Assembly: GCF_014384895.1 (NCBI RefSeq)
Contig: NZ_JACRSQ010000001.1
Span: 62,001 to 126,000 of the forward strand
Length of the DNA stretch: 64,000 nt
From: Bianquea renquensis
GTDB lineage: Bacteria > Bacillota > Clostridia > Lachnospirales > Bianqueaceae
Direction: 5' to 3'
This document shows, piece after piece, positions 8,883 through 17,336 of the stretch. A program made the translations under genes and the position numbers. Position 1 is the stretch's first letter. Every line of letters starts with the position of its first letter. Under the pieces are notes generated by a model. It was not told where the DNA came from. It made no database searches and saw only the letters and a program-made list of their open reading frames with translations.

Positions 8883-8930
8883 TTAATTGCCTCCTTTTGC
8901 AAATTCAGGTACGCATAAATTTATATGATA

Positions 8931-8959
8931 ATTATATCGAGAATCACTGTATTTTTCAA
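8931..8959 (-). promoter_or_regulatory. Sigma-A promoter of the surface protein gene
   Basis: On the minus strand TTGAAA (8959-8954), a 17-nt spacer and TATAAT (8936-8931), 49 nt upstream of the start codon. Nothing else is evident between 8960 and 9140. Confidence 0.7.
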
Positions 8960-9144
8960 GGCATCTATAGAATTTTTCTTTGCGTATGTTTTCCCGAAAA
9001 GACAAGATTTGCAAGGCCAGATCGGCAATAAACGTCCCCACCAGGTTGTCCGGTATCCCTGCTTACAGACAAATTTCGTCAGGCGGCGAGGCCGTGTATG
9101 CTGATCCTCATTTTGAATATAACGGAGATTGACCGCAGAATAAA

Positions 9145-9168
9145 GGACAGGCGATTTTTCGCCTGCCC
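9145..9168 (-). terminator. Terminator-like hairpin downstream of the small membrane protein gene
   Basis: A 10-bp stem (9145-9154 with 9159-9168; the imperfect position is a G-T wobble on the minus strand) with a 4-nt A/T loop lies 17 nt past the stop at 9185. The U-tract is weak (TTTA). Confidence 0.5.
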
Positions 9169-9184
9169 CTTTTGCCATATGCCT

Positions 9185-9574
9185 TTAACCCCGCGCTTTT
9201 AAATGTAGCCCGATCATCAGGACAAAGCCGAGTCCGAGGACAACATAAGTCCAGATCATATCCCCGCCTGTAGCGGTATAGGCAATGAAACTGAAAACGA
9301 AAGCCCATACGAGTGACAGTAGAATCCCGATGATCCAAAACCCCACCTTCGTATTTTGTAGCCAAAATAAAAATATGAAGAGAGCGATTCCAATGAGCAG
9401 ACAGAATGCCGGATGTATGCTCCAGAGCTGATAACAGACCACGGCCGCACCGATGGAGAGAGCGATACTGTCAAACAGGATGATTTGTCCGACGAACAAC
9501 CCGATGATGGTAAGAAGGATACAGACCGCTATCCCAACTGCGGTCAAAAGCCCATACGCAAATAAACCTGCCAT
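9185..9574 (-). CDS. Small polytopic membrane protein of unknown function
   Basis: 129-residue, very hydrophobic protein with about four or five membrane-spanning segments (near residues 4-30, 33-52, 55-72, 77-97 and 105-125) and only short polar links. No family motif is recognised. A strong AGGAGGTGTG ribosome binding site precedes the ATG. It has its own promoter and lies 61 nt downstream of the MFS gene on the same strand, so it can be transcribed independently. The function cannot be inferred from the sequence. Confidence 0.65.
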   Translation of the reverse strand: MAGLFAYGLLTAVGIAVCILLTIIGLFVGQIILFDSIALSIGAAVVCYQLWSIHPAFCLLIGIALFIFLFWLQNTKVGFWIIGILLSLVWAFVFSFIAYTATGGDMIWTYVVLGLGFVLMIGLHLKARG

Positions 9575-9597
9575 TTCACACCTCCTATTTATCTGTC

Positions 9598-9626
9598 ATT
9601 ATATGGAATAAAAGGAGATTTGTCAA
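9598..9626 (-). promoter_or_regulatory. Sigma-A promoter of the small membrane protein gene
   Basis: Consensus TTGACA (9626-9621), a 17-nt spacer and consensus TATAAT (9603-9598) on the minus strand, 24 nt before the start codon. Confidence 0.8.
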
Positions 9627-9635
9627 CAAAAATAG

Positions 9636-10976
9636 TCAATGGCTGGACTCCAACTTGCGAAATACCGCGCGAACCGCGAAAGCGGCAGCGGCCAGCGCAA
9701 ACCCATATACGACAACCAGGACGCGGGCGGGAGCTAGAGTCCAGCCTTGCATCTGGGCCAAAGCGGAGTATCCCTCATAGAGTAACCGGCCAGCATAGAC
9801 ACCGGCTGTAGCTGCCAGATTGGCTAAAATATTATAGCTCGCCATAAAGATCGTTTTGTTCTGCTCCGGCATGTGTAGAAAGGGGATAATCTGAAAACAG
9901 ATATTCACGCCGATGCACATGCACAGGTAGTAAATTTGTGCCACGGGAAAGAGCCACATTCTGGACTGGGTGACGCCAAATAGAAGAAAACCGTAGGGGG
10001 CGAGAAGGAGGATACTGATAAACAGACCAGTTTTTAAAGAATATTGATTGATAAGCCGTTTCCACAGAGGTGTTAAAAAGATGACAGAAACGATGCTAAA
10101 TAGATTGATAGCACTGATGACGGTATAGCTTACATGTAGCTCTTTCAGCATATAGGTCATGTGATATTGGCTTGGAATATTGGCGGCAAAGTTCCACACT
10201 GCGGCAATCAGAATAATGCGAAGGTAGGCAGGGCAGGAAGAAATTCCGCGCAGTAATGTCACAGGTGTGACGAGGGAGTCTGACTTTGGATTCGGCGTTT
10301 CTGGCACTCGGCTTAACACCCAGAGATCCAGCACCGCAAAGAGAAGCAGTCCAAAGCGCAGATAGGAGAGGGCGCGGAAATCGCCCCACAGCGCCTTCAT
10401 GGAGTCAACGCCAATGCTGATGAGGAAGATAATTCCATTCACGACGATGCAGGAGGCAACATTATAGAAGGAAAAATAGTTCAGCTGGCATTTTGGCGGG
10501 ATACGGCCGATGTGCCAGATCTGCAATCCCGGGCCGATGGAATTCGTGAGAAGGCTTGAAAGCGTGACTAAAACCGTGATGACAATGAGGCGGGTCATGG
10601 AAGGGAGGGGGAGAAAGCCAACCAGCGGAACGAAGCAGAGAAGGAGGCTGTGCGATACGGCGCGGAGCACCAGGATGACCGGTTTCCGGCGGCTTACCCT
10701 TTCCATCCAAAAGGGAGAAAGAAATTGGACGAGGGAGGACAGCGACATGAGCAATAAGATCGTGTTGATGTAGGAAGGAGAGGCGCCTAAGCTCAGACAA
10801 TAACCTGTTAGATAAGCAGCCGTCGTTAGATTCACAATTAACGTGTTAAAAAGGTTCGATAGGAGAATACATCCCCGAGCACGGCCGTCGGGAGTCCAGT
10901 ACTCAACACAGCCGTCCGCAAGTCGATTTTGAAAATAAAGGGACAAGGATTTAGGGATGGAAAGACGTCTAGGCAT
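9636..10976 (-). CDS. Major facilitator superfamily transporter
   Basis: 446-residue integral membrane protein with roughly 12 hydrophobic segments. A short basic loop (MERVSRRKP) sits between helices 2 and 3, where the MFS A-motif lies, and a longer polar loop separates the two halves. Substrate cannot be assigned; the neighbouring GntR/LacI regulator and rhamnosidase suggest a sugar or glycoside, but this gene is on the opposite strand. The start at 10976 (MPRRLS) has AAGGAG 8 nt upstream and is chosen over an ATG six codons earlier. Its promoter region carries a perfect 14-bp palindrome. Confidence 0.75.
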   Translation of the reverse strand: MPRRLSIPKSLSLYFQNRLADGCVEYWTPDGRARGCILLSNLFNTLIVNLTTAAYLTGYCLSLGASPSYINTILLLMSLSSLVQFLSPFWMERVSRRKPVILVLRAVSHSLLLCFVPLVGFLPLPSMTRLIVITVLVTLSSLLTNSIGPGLQIWHIGRIPPKCQLNYFSFYNVASCIVVNGIIFLISIGVDSMKALWGDFRALSYLRFGLLLFAVLDLWVLSRVPETPNPKSDSLVTPVTLLRGISSCPAYLRIILIAAVWNFAANIPSQYHMTYMLKELHVSYTVISAINLFSIVSVIFLTPLWKRLINQYSLKTGLFISILLLAPYGFLLFGVTQSRMWLFPVAQIYYLCMCIGVNICFQIIPFLHMPEQNKTIFMASYNILANLAATAGVYAGRLLYEGYSALAQMQGWTLAPARVLVVVYGFALAAAAFAVRAVFRKLESSH

Positions 10977-11005
10977 AGTGCATACTCCTTGCAAAAAGAG
11001 ATTGG

Positions 11006-11019
11006 ATATGATATCATAT
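11006..11019. promoter_or_regulatory. Perfect palindrome in the MFS promoter, candidate operator
   Basis: ATATGATATCATAT is a perfect 14-bp palindrome 30 nt upstream of the MFS start. A minus-strand TTGACT lies upstream near 11045, and the palindrome overlaps the expected -10 region. A dimeric regulator, possibly the divergent GntR-type protein, could bind here. Confidence 0.4.
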
Positions 11020-11082
11020 TAGCAAGTTTTTAGCCAAAGTCAAGATACGAAAGAGCAAAATCGTAAAAATCGGGAAATTATA

Positions 11083-11112
11083 TATACAAGTTATAGCAAT
11101 AGGATGTATAAT
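11083..11112 (+). promoter_or_regulatory. Promoter/operator of the GntR-LacI regulator gene
   Basis: TATACAAGTTA (11083-11093) lies ahead of a consensus -10 TATAAT (11107-11112). The same 11-mer recurs upstream of the next gene (12274-12284), suggesting a shared operator; no consensus -35 hexamer is present. Confidence 0.5.
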
Positions 11113-11131
11113 AAGAAAGGAGGTGAAAGCT

Positions 11132-12241
11132 ATGAGAGAGGATAGGCCGCTATATAAGAAAATTCAGGACGAACTGTTGCAGAGCATTATGATCGGGAGT
11201 CTGCGCCCTGGCGAGAAAGTACCGTCAGAACATCAATATGCAGAACGACTGAAGGTCAACCGGTTGACGGTTCGAAAGGCCTATGCATCCTTAATCAAAG
11301 AAGAGATCCTCATAGCCGAGCAGGGGCGGGGGACCTTTGTCGCAACACACGCGAAACAAAAAATCCGACAATTAGATCCGTTAGAATGGGGGGACTACAG
11401 CTCCGTTCGTGAGATGAAGCTGATGCTGCTATTTCCGGACCGCTATTTTTACCCAAGGATAATCGCACGATTTATAGAGACAGCTGGCGCCCAAGGGTAT
11501 ATTGTCAATGCGTCGATGAATGATACGCTGGAGAAAGAATCAGAAGCGATTGACATTCTAAAACGAGAAGAGTATCTTGGAGTTGTGATCAGCCCTCTGC
11601 GGATTCCCTCATTCCATAGCTGGCGAAACTTTGAAAAGTTGGATCAGATGAGAATCCCCTATGTGATGCTGGGAAATCCACCCTTCGGGATCAGCTGCCC
11701 CAGCGTCATCTGCAACGATAGCGTATCGGTCTACAAGGCGGCGTTAAAGCTGATACAAAAAGGTCATCGCAATCTGCTGTACGTCAGCGATAGGGCGAAG
11801 GAGGATGAAGAAGCAGGGAGCGAGAGATTTGAGGGGTTCCGGCGAGCGATCGAGGAACGATTTGGGCGGGCCAGAATCTACACCATCGATATAGCAAAGG
11901 GCGGCGCTTCCGCGATTTTGTCCGCCATACGGGAGCGTCAGATTACGGCGGTGGTGAGCTCGAAAGAAAGTCTGGGGCTGCAACTGTACAGCATGTTGAC
12001 ATTGAGCGGATATACAATTCCCGATATGATCGAGTTAGTTGCATATGATATGGCAGAGTTCAGCGAACAGGTGAATTCCATTATCAGCACAATTGAAGTG
12101 CCGAAAGAACAGATGGCGGATGCTTGCTTTGATCTGTTGATGGAAGAGATACGCAGAGCGGATATGCTGGCGGGAGAGCTGGAAAACAAGCGAGACTATG
12201 TGAAACAGTATATTTTTGAGGCCGACTTAAAAGAGAAATGA
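11132..12241 (+). CDS. GntR-type transcription regulator with LacI-like ligand domain
   Basis: 369-residue regulator. Residues 1-75 form a GntR winged helix (PLYKKIQDELL, LRPGEKVPSE, NRLTVRKAY, GRGTFV). The rest resembles a LacI/periplasmic-binding-protein sugar-sensing domain with a C-terminal SIISTIEVP stretch. This architecture is that of AraR-like repressors, which release DNA on binding a sugar. The ATG at 11132 is 8 nt from AAAGGAGG and is preferred over a GTG at 11123 that overlaps that site. The rhamnosidase gene follows on the same strand with its own promoter carrying the same TATACAAGTTA motif, so autoregulation plus control of that gene is likely. The effector is unknown, perhaps rhamnose or a related deoxysugar. 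Confidence 0.82.
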   Translation: MREDRPLYKKIQDELLQSIMIGSLRPGEKVPSEHQYAERLKVNRLTVRKAYASLIKEEILIAEQGRGTFVATHAKQKIRQLDPLEWGDYSSVREMKLMLLFPDRYFYPRIIARFIETAGAQGYIVNASMNDTLEKESEAIDILKREEYLGVVISPLRIPSFHSWRNFEKLDQMRIPYVMLGNPPFGISCPSVICNDSVSVYKAALKLIQKGHRNLLYVSDRAKEDEEAGSERFEGFRRAIEERFGRARIYTIDIAKGGASAILSAIRERQITAVVSSKESLGLQLYSMLTLSGYTIPDMIELVAYDMAEFSEQVNSIISTIEVPKEQMADACFDLLMEEIRRADMLAGELENKRDYVKQYIFEADLKEK

Positions 12242-12273
12242 AACTTCAAGATATAGAATTCGTGAATCTTTAC

Positions 12274-12306
12274 TATACAAGTTAAAAAATCAAATAGATA
12301 TATAAT
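12274..12306 (+). promoter_or_regulatory. Promoter/operator of the GH78-like gene
   Basis: Second copy of TATACAAGTTA (12274-12284), with a TATAAT -10 at 12301-12306 followed by AAG, as at the regulator gene. Motif-to-(-10) distance is 27 nt here and 24 nt there. Confidence 0.5.
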
Positions 12307-12328
12307 AAGAAAAAAGGAGTATATAGAG

Positions 12329-14014
12329 ATGAGACATGATATACCGGCATTAAAGAAGACAGAAGATCGAGTCACATTGGATAACCGAGTTCGCAGTTTT
12401 ATAACACCGCAGCGGATTGTGTATCAAGACGGCGATATCCAGAATGGACAGGTATTATTACAGAATAGAACGGCACAGCAAAGTCTGGGGATCGAAACGT
12501 ATTGTGAATTCCCAGGAAAAGCTTCCATATTGCTGGATTATGGCTTTGAATTCCAGGGGGGAATCGGAATCAGCATATCGGGGACTTCAGAGCCAATCCA
12601 AAAGACAGTCCGGCTCCGAATTCGCTTCGGTGAATCCGTGCAGGAAGCCATGAGCGATGTGGACACATCGTCTGCGACCAATGATCATGCGGTCCGAGAT
12701 CAGGTGGTGGAGGTCAGCAGCTTCTATGGATATGCAGAGATCGGCCTATCGGGATTTCGCTTCGTTCGAATTGATTCCCTTGAAGAGAATGTGGCGATCC
12801 ATATAAAGAGCATCCAGGGCGTCTTTCTGTATGAAGATCTGGAATACAGGGGGAGCTTTTGCTGCGATGATCCTTTGCTGAATCAGATCTGGGAGGTGGG
12901 TGCCTATACGGTCCACCTGAATATTCAGAATTATATATGGGATGGTATCAAACGGGACCGGCTCGTATGGATCGGAGATATCCACCCAGAGGTATCGACG
13001 GTTTTATCAGTTTTCGGACAGAATCCTTGTATTCCCAACAGCTTAGATTTTATACGGGATACTACGCCGGCAGATCAATGGATGAATGAGATTCCGGCTT
13101 ACTCCATGTGGTGGTTGTTGATTCATAAGGAATGGTATCTACATACGGGAGATCTGGCGTACTTGCAGGGCCAGCGAGGGTATATGAAACAGATGGCGGA
13201 GCATATCGGGTCCTTTGTCCAAGATAACGGGGACGACACCATCGCCGATTATTTTCTCGATTGGCCATCGTCCAGCGATCCTAGTGCCTGTAAGATCGGC
13301 GTTAGAGCCTTGCTGGTGATGGCTTTGGAAGCAGCCGCACTGATGTTAAACGCCATGGGGGAAGAGGAGACCGCCCCCAAATGTCAACGGTGGGCTCGGT
13401 TGGTTCGCAACCGCGAAGTCAAGTCCTATGGAAATAAGCAATCAGCCGCTCTTCTAGCCCTAGCGGGAATGGCAGCCCCCCAGGCGATCAACCAGAGCTG
13501 TCTGCAAGGGGTTGAGGATGTTTCAACTTTTTTTGGATTTTATATTTTGAAGGCAAAAGCTCTTGCTGGCGATATGGAGGGAGCGCTGGCCCTCGTTCGG
13601 AAATTCTGGGGCGGCATGCTGAGTCTTGGCGCGACCACCTTCTGGGAAGATTTTGATCTTCGCTGGCTCGAAAATGCTGCCCGGATCGATGAGCTGACGC
13701 CGGAGGGAAAAGTGGATGTCCACGCGGCCTATGGTCAATACTGTTACTCCGGATACCGACATAGCCTATGCCATGGATGGGCGAGCGGGCCTACGCCGTG
13801 GCTGAGTCAATACGTGCTGGGCGTTCAGATTCTGGAACCAGGATGCCGAAAGGTCGCGATCCGTCCACAACTCGGAGACCTGCAATGGGTGGAGGGAGCC
13901 TATCCGACTCCATATGGAAACATCTGGATACGCCATGAAAAAAGAGAGGACGGTTCCCTTCACTCTGTGATAAACGCTCCGCAGGAAGTGGAGATCGTTC
14001 GAAGTGATGCCTGA
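12329..14014 (+). CDS. Alpha-L-rhamnosidase-like glycoside hydrolase (GH78-type)
   Basis: 561-residue glycosidase. Residues 1-170 look like beta-sandwich; from about 175 an (alpha/alpha)6 catalytic domain begins. It carries WDGIKRDRLVWIGD (204-217, acidic residues D205, D210 and D217), the GH78 acid cluster, and TFWED (E440), the position of the general base. A C-terminal beta region (near GCRKVAIRPQLGD) matches the usual GH78 tail. It is shorter than most GH78 enzymes and lacks the extra N-terminal modules. No signal peptide is seen, so it would cleave imported rhamnosides in the cytoplasm. AAGGAG precedes the ATG. The stop overlaps the next start (TGATG). Another alpha-L-glycoside specificity is possible. 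Confidence 0.78.
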   Translation: MRHDIPALKKTEDRVTLDNRVRSFITPQRIVYQDGDIQNGQVLLQNRTAQQSLGIETYCEFPGKASILLDYGFEFQGGIGISISGTSEPIQKTVRLRIRFGESVQEAMSDVDTSSATNDHAVRDQVVEVSSFYGYAEIGLSGFRFVRIDSLEENVAIHIKSIQGVFLYEDLEYRGSFCCDDPLLNQIWEVGAYTVHLNIQNYIWDGIKRDRLVWIGDIHPEVSTVLSVFGQNPCIPNSLDFIRDTTPADQWMNEIPAYSMWWLLIHKEWYLHTGDLAYLQGQRGYMKQMAEHIGSFVQDNGDDTIADYFLDWPSSSDPSACKIGVRALLVMALEAAALMLNAMGEEETAPKCQRWARLVRNREVKSYGNKQSAALLALAGMAAPQAINQSCLQGVEDVSTFFGFYILKAKALAGDMEGALALVRKFWGGMLSLGATTFWEDFDLRWLENAARIDELTPEGKVDVHAAYGQYCYSGYRHSLCHGWASGPTPWLSQYVLGVQILEPGCRKVAIRPQLGDLQWVEGAYPTPYGNIWIRHEKREDGSLHSVINAPQEVEIVRSDA

Positions 14015-14982
14015 TGGACATGCCAGAAAACCTGCGGGAAGCCTTAGTCACGCTGACAGAGGAAGTCTCAAGTTCTCGCCTTGTGGAGGAGGCCCGCAGA
14101 ATCAGCTTTCGATATCGAGACCGGGGAGATCCGCAGCAGTTTATTCAAAGCCGCAGCGAGGCGTTGGCTTACGCGGTGGCCAGAATGCCTGCTACCTACG
14201 GAGCGGTTTCCAGCGCGCTCGCCTACACCTTGACGGCTTTGGAAGGATGGGGGGAGGAGATGGCAAGCCTGTTGGATGTAGGTGCAGGAACAGGCGCTGC
14301 AACTTGGGCGGCAGATGGGCTGGTTGCCCTACAGAAGGTGGTTTGCGTTGAGCGGGAGACAATGATGAGGCAGATTGGAACCACCATCATGGCCTTCGGA
14401 TCGGAAGCTTTACAGAATGCCATGTGGATCGAGTGCGATATTGCGTCCCAGCCCATTCCCAGCCGAGGGGATCTGGTGATAGCATCCTATGTACTTAACG
14501 AGCTAAATGTGCAGTCCCAGGCGGAAGTCTCAGAGAAGCTATGGGACTGCGCGGAAAAGCTGCTGCTGATTGTTGAGCCGGGAACGCCGGAGGGGTATCG
14601 CACCATAGAACGGGTTCGAACCATCCTATTGCAACGGGGAGCCCATATAGTTGCGCCGTGTCCCCATGAAAATCCTTGTCCCATGTTGGAACAGGACTGG
14701 TGCCACTTTTCATGCCGAATTCCAAGAAGCCAGCTTCACCGCCTTTCCAAAGGAGGCGAGGCGCCATACGAAGATGAGAAATATGCATATGTGGCATTGG
14801 CCAGGGAGCGCGGGCCCTTGAACGAGGGAGGCCGAATTCTGCGCCATCCCCAGATTGCCAAAGGGATTGTCAGGATACAGCTCTGCACAGAGGAGGGCAT
14901 AACATGGAAAACTTTTTCTAAACGCGATGGGGAAGCCTACAAGCGGGTTAGAAAAGCAAAGTGCGGAGATTGGGTCGAATAA
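14014..14982 (+). CDS. Rsm22-like methyltransferase, putative ribosome assembly factor
   Basis: 322-residue protein of the small-ribosomal-subunit Rsm22 family. A class I SAM-binding motif LDVGAGTGAATWAA is followed by conserved SYVLNEL and a C-terminal cysteine cluster (CPHENPCP, then DWCHFSC). The mitochondrial relative METTL17/Rsm22 is known to help small-subunit assembly and to hold an Fe-S cluster through such cysteines; the bacterial role is less clear. The gene starts on the last base of the glycosidase stop codon, so translational coupling is expected. That partnership is unusual, because a ribosome factor would not normally depend on a sugar-regulated promoter. It ends before a convergent terminator. 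Confidence 0.8.
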   Translation: MDMPENLREALVTLTEEVSSSRLVEEARRISFRYRDRGDPQQFIQSRSEALAYAVARMPATYGAVSSALAYTLTALEGWGEEMASLLDVGAGTGAATWAADGLVALQKVVCVERETMMRQIGTTIMAFGSEALQNAMWIECDIASQPIPSRGDLVIASYVLNELNVQSQAEVSEKLWDCAEKLLLIVEPGTPEGYRTIERVRTILLQRGAHIVAPCPHENPCPMLEQDWCHFSCRIPRSQLHRLSKGGEAPYEDEKYAYVALARERGPLNEGGRILRHPQIAKGIVRIQLCTEEGITWKTFSKRDGEAYKRVRKAKCGDWVE

Positions 14983-14987
14983 AACAA

Positions 14988-15027
14988 CACGACGCCAGCT
15001 GAGGAGTTCATCCGAACTGGCGTCGTG
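14988..15027. terminator. Bidirectional terminator-like hairpin
   Basis: An 11-bp perfect stem (14988-14998 with 15017-15027) lies between two convergent stop codons (14982 and 15032). A-rich flank on the left gives a T-rich tail on the minus strand. Confidence 0.65.
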
Positions 15028-15031
15028 CATA

Positions 15032-15775
15032 TTATTCGACACATAGAATACGCTCATCGAAGGACGGCGCGATTTTTCGGCCGGGGGGGACGACCAAAAA
15101 TCGATCCTCATCCCACGAGCCGCTCAAAAATTCGCGCAACAGATCAGAAGAGCCCTCGAACAGGCGAAAAGTCCAATTCAAATAGTGTGTACAGCGTTTC
15201 GTATACTCCTCATATTGAGGAAAGGGGAGTTCCTTCCAGCGGATGTACGCGCCGGTTGTATACTTTTTATACCATCCTAATTCTAGATCGACCAAGTACT
15301 CAGCATTGTCTTCCCCATAAAGCTCTGTATAGAGTTCCATCAGCCGGTCAGTCATGGTCTCGGAGGGCATGGGGGCATTTTCCAGCCAGCCAGGCGTATA
15401 CCAATAGATTCCGCTATAGGTATCAAAATATTCCCGATATCGCTCTTTTGAGCCTAGAAACAGGGTGTTACAGTCGTGGGCGCGGGGAACGACCAAAGGA
15501 TATTTTTTGGAGGAGAGCCCACAGACGCCATTACTGCACAAACCATACGCCAGGAGAATCGCATCGATTGGACCACAGCTGTCCTCTGTGCCAGTATGGA
15601 TGTCCTGATCGAGGTCAATCGCGTCGATTTCCTTTTGGAGTTCATTGCGGAGCGCTTCCGGCGTATTGTGGAGTCCCTGACGCATATAGGTGACATCCAG
15701 CAGATTTGGGCAAAGAGCTGATAGATAGGAAAGCTCACGGTAGAGAACCTTACAGGCCAATATTTTCAGTCGCAT
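15032..15775 (-). CDS. DUF1638 protein of a corrinoid cluster
   Basis: 247-residue DUF1638 protein. Typical segments are visible: KILACKVLYRE at the N terminus, AYGLCSNGV, VPRAHDCNTLFLGS and a YWYTPGWLE stretch. The conserved Cys and His residues could bind a metal. Function is not established; DUF1638 genes commonly accompany corrinoid methyltransferase systems, as here. The ATG at 15775 has GGAG 9 nt upstream, and that site overlaps the region just after the preceding gene's stop, so it is the last gene of a three-gene minus-strand operon. A longer in-frame start at 15871 would lie within the upstream gene and is rejected. Confidence 0.75.
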   Translation of the reverse strand: MRLKILACKVLYRELSYLSALCPNLLDVTYMRQGLHNTPEALRNELQKEIDAIDLDQDIHTGTEDSCGPIDAILLAYGLCSNGVCGLSSKKYPLVVPRAHDCNTLFLGSKERYREYFDTYSGIYWYTPGWLENAPMPSETMTDRLMELYTELYGEDNAEYLVDLELGWYKKYTTGAYIRWKELPFPQYEEYTKRCTHYLNWTFRLFEGSSDLLREFLSGSWDEDRFLVVPPGRKIAPSFDERILCVE

Positions 15776-15788
15776 CGCATTGTCTCCA

Positions 15789-17321
15789 TCAGTTCGCCAA
15801 AGGCGAGCTGCTTTCAAAGAACATGTTGTCAACAAAAGCGGCCTCAAAATCCGGTCGCCCAGAAAGTTCAATGTAGGATGCCTCCTGCGTCAAGTTCTGA
15901 CAGAGAGTGAGATAGTCCGGGTTGAGAAGGCACATGGAAGCCCCCATGCCAGAAGTATTGCCGGCCACGAGGATTTTGTCCCGAAGTTCAGCGGGAAGCA
16001 GCCCGATACGGCAGGCACTTTCTTTGTTCATGAAGCTTCCGAACCCGCCAGCCAGAATGCAGAGATCGATATCCGATATGGAGATGCCCGCCTCTTTGCA
16101 CAGAACCTCAACGCCGGAAGCGATGGCGGATTTGGCCAACTGGATTTCTCGAATATCGCGGGGCGTCATGACAATGTCCCCTGTGATGGAATACTCGTCT
16201 TCCAAGTAGCCGGTTTCATCCACAAGTTCCTGGTCGACCAGAGAGGCGACAATATCGACGATACCAGAACCACAGATCCCAGTTGGATTTCCACCGCCCA
16301 GCACTTCAAAGGTGGGTTCACCGTTTTCAATGGAAAATTTCGAGATAGCGCCTGTTACGCCGCCCATTCCACAAGATATCTTAGCGCCCTCAAGGGCAGG
16401 GCCGGCCGCGGTGGCGCAACAGAGAATCCGTTCTTGATTCCCAAGCGCCATCTCTCCGTTTGTTCCGATATCAATAAACAAAGTCTGAAGGGGAGACTTA
16501 TAGAGTCCGCTTGCCAGGATGCCGGCTGTTATGTCAGCGCCGACGTAGGTGGAAATCGAAGGAAGAAGTTGAATCTCGCAAGGTTCAGGGAGCCTCATGT
16601 GCAAGTCGCTGGGAGTAAAAAGGCGAGCTTCCAAAAAAACAGGGGTAAAGGGCGCCACAGCCAGGGAGGCGACTGGCACTCCGGCAAGAAGATGCAGCAT
16701 CGTCGTATTGCCCGCGATGCATACCTTTTGGATCGGCGCACTGGTCATGGAGGCCAGCAGATCGTCAATTTGATGGGCAATTGCTCTCTGCATGCGGCAG
16801 AGTCCGTCTTCGTTTTCTGTCGTATATTGAATGCGCGTGATGACATCTGCGCCGAAAGCGCTCTGTGGATTGAGCGCGCTCGCTTGATTCAGCAGCGCGC
16901 CAGTGGATAGATCGTACAAATATGCGGCGACGGTTGTTGTGCCGATATCAACGGCAGCACCCATGCCCTCGGAGGGATGTATAGTAAAATCCGGGTCCAG
17001 CATCCGGCCCTCTGATGCGATCCGCGCGTCTGAGGACGAGGAGAGAAGTGTTACCACCGCGTCCGTGCGGATTGTATAACCGCAAGCCAGCCGTATGGAA
17101 GCTTGCATATCCTGAGGCGACAAGAGCGCACCTTCTTCCGCGCTCATCTCTTCATACAGAGGAGGCTCAACCTTGACCTTGCATTTGCCGCAGTAGCATT
17201 TGCCGCCGCAGGGAGCGTCCAGGTGAATCCCATTTTCCGACAATAAGGCATATAGAGTAGTACCGGCCTCTGCCATCAGGCAGGGACCGGCAACTTGTGA
17301 GTGGATTTGAATGGTCGGCAT
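15789..17321 (-). CDS. Corrinoid activation protein (ASKHA/DUF4445, 2Fe-2S)
   Basis: 510-residue reductive activator of corrinoid enzymes. Residues 1-90 are a plant-type 2Fe-2S ferredoxin domain with ligands C38, C44, C47 and C80 (C-X5-C-X2-C...C). The rest is a DUF4445/ASKHA ATPase-like domain containing AAVDIGTTTVAAYL, CIAGNTTMLHL, FIDIGTNGEMAL and ILAGGFGSF. Such proteins use ATP and low-potential electrons to return inactive cob(II)alamin on a corrinoid protein to cob(I)alamin. The presumed client lies 15 nt upstream in the same operon. It acts in the cytoplasm. GAGGT precedes the ATG. Confidence 0.88.
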   Translation of the reverse strand: MPTIQIHSQVAGPCLMAEAGTTLYALLSENGIHLDAPCGGKCYCGKCKVKVEPPLYEEMSAEEGALLSPQDMQASIRLACGYTIRTDAVVTLLSSSSDARIASEGRMLDPDFTIHPSEGMGAAVDIGTTTVAAYLYDLSTGALLNQASALNPQSAFGADVITRIQYTTENEDGLCRMQRAIAHQIDDLLASMTSAPIQKVCIAGNTTMLHLLAGVPVASLAVAPFTPVFLEARLFTPSDLHMRLPEPCEIQLLPSISTYVGADITAGILASGLYKSPLQTLFIDIGTNGEMALGNQERILCCATAAGPALEGAKISCGMGGVTGAISKFSIENGEPTFEVLGGGNPTGICGSGIVDIVASLVDQELVDETGYLEDEYSITGDIVMTPRDIREIQLAKSAIASGVEVLCKEAGISISDIDLCILAGGFGSFMNKESACRIGLLPAELRDKILVAGNTSGMGASMCLLNPDYLTLCQNLTQEASYIELSGRPDFEAAFVDNMFFESSSPLAN

Positions 17322-17336
17322 AAAATACCTCGAGAC

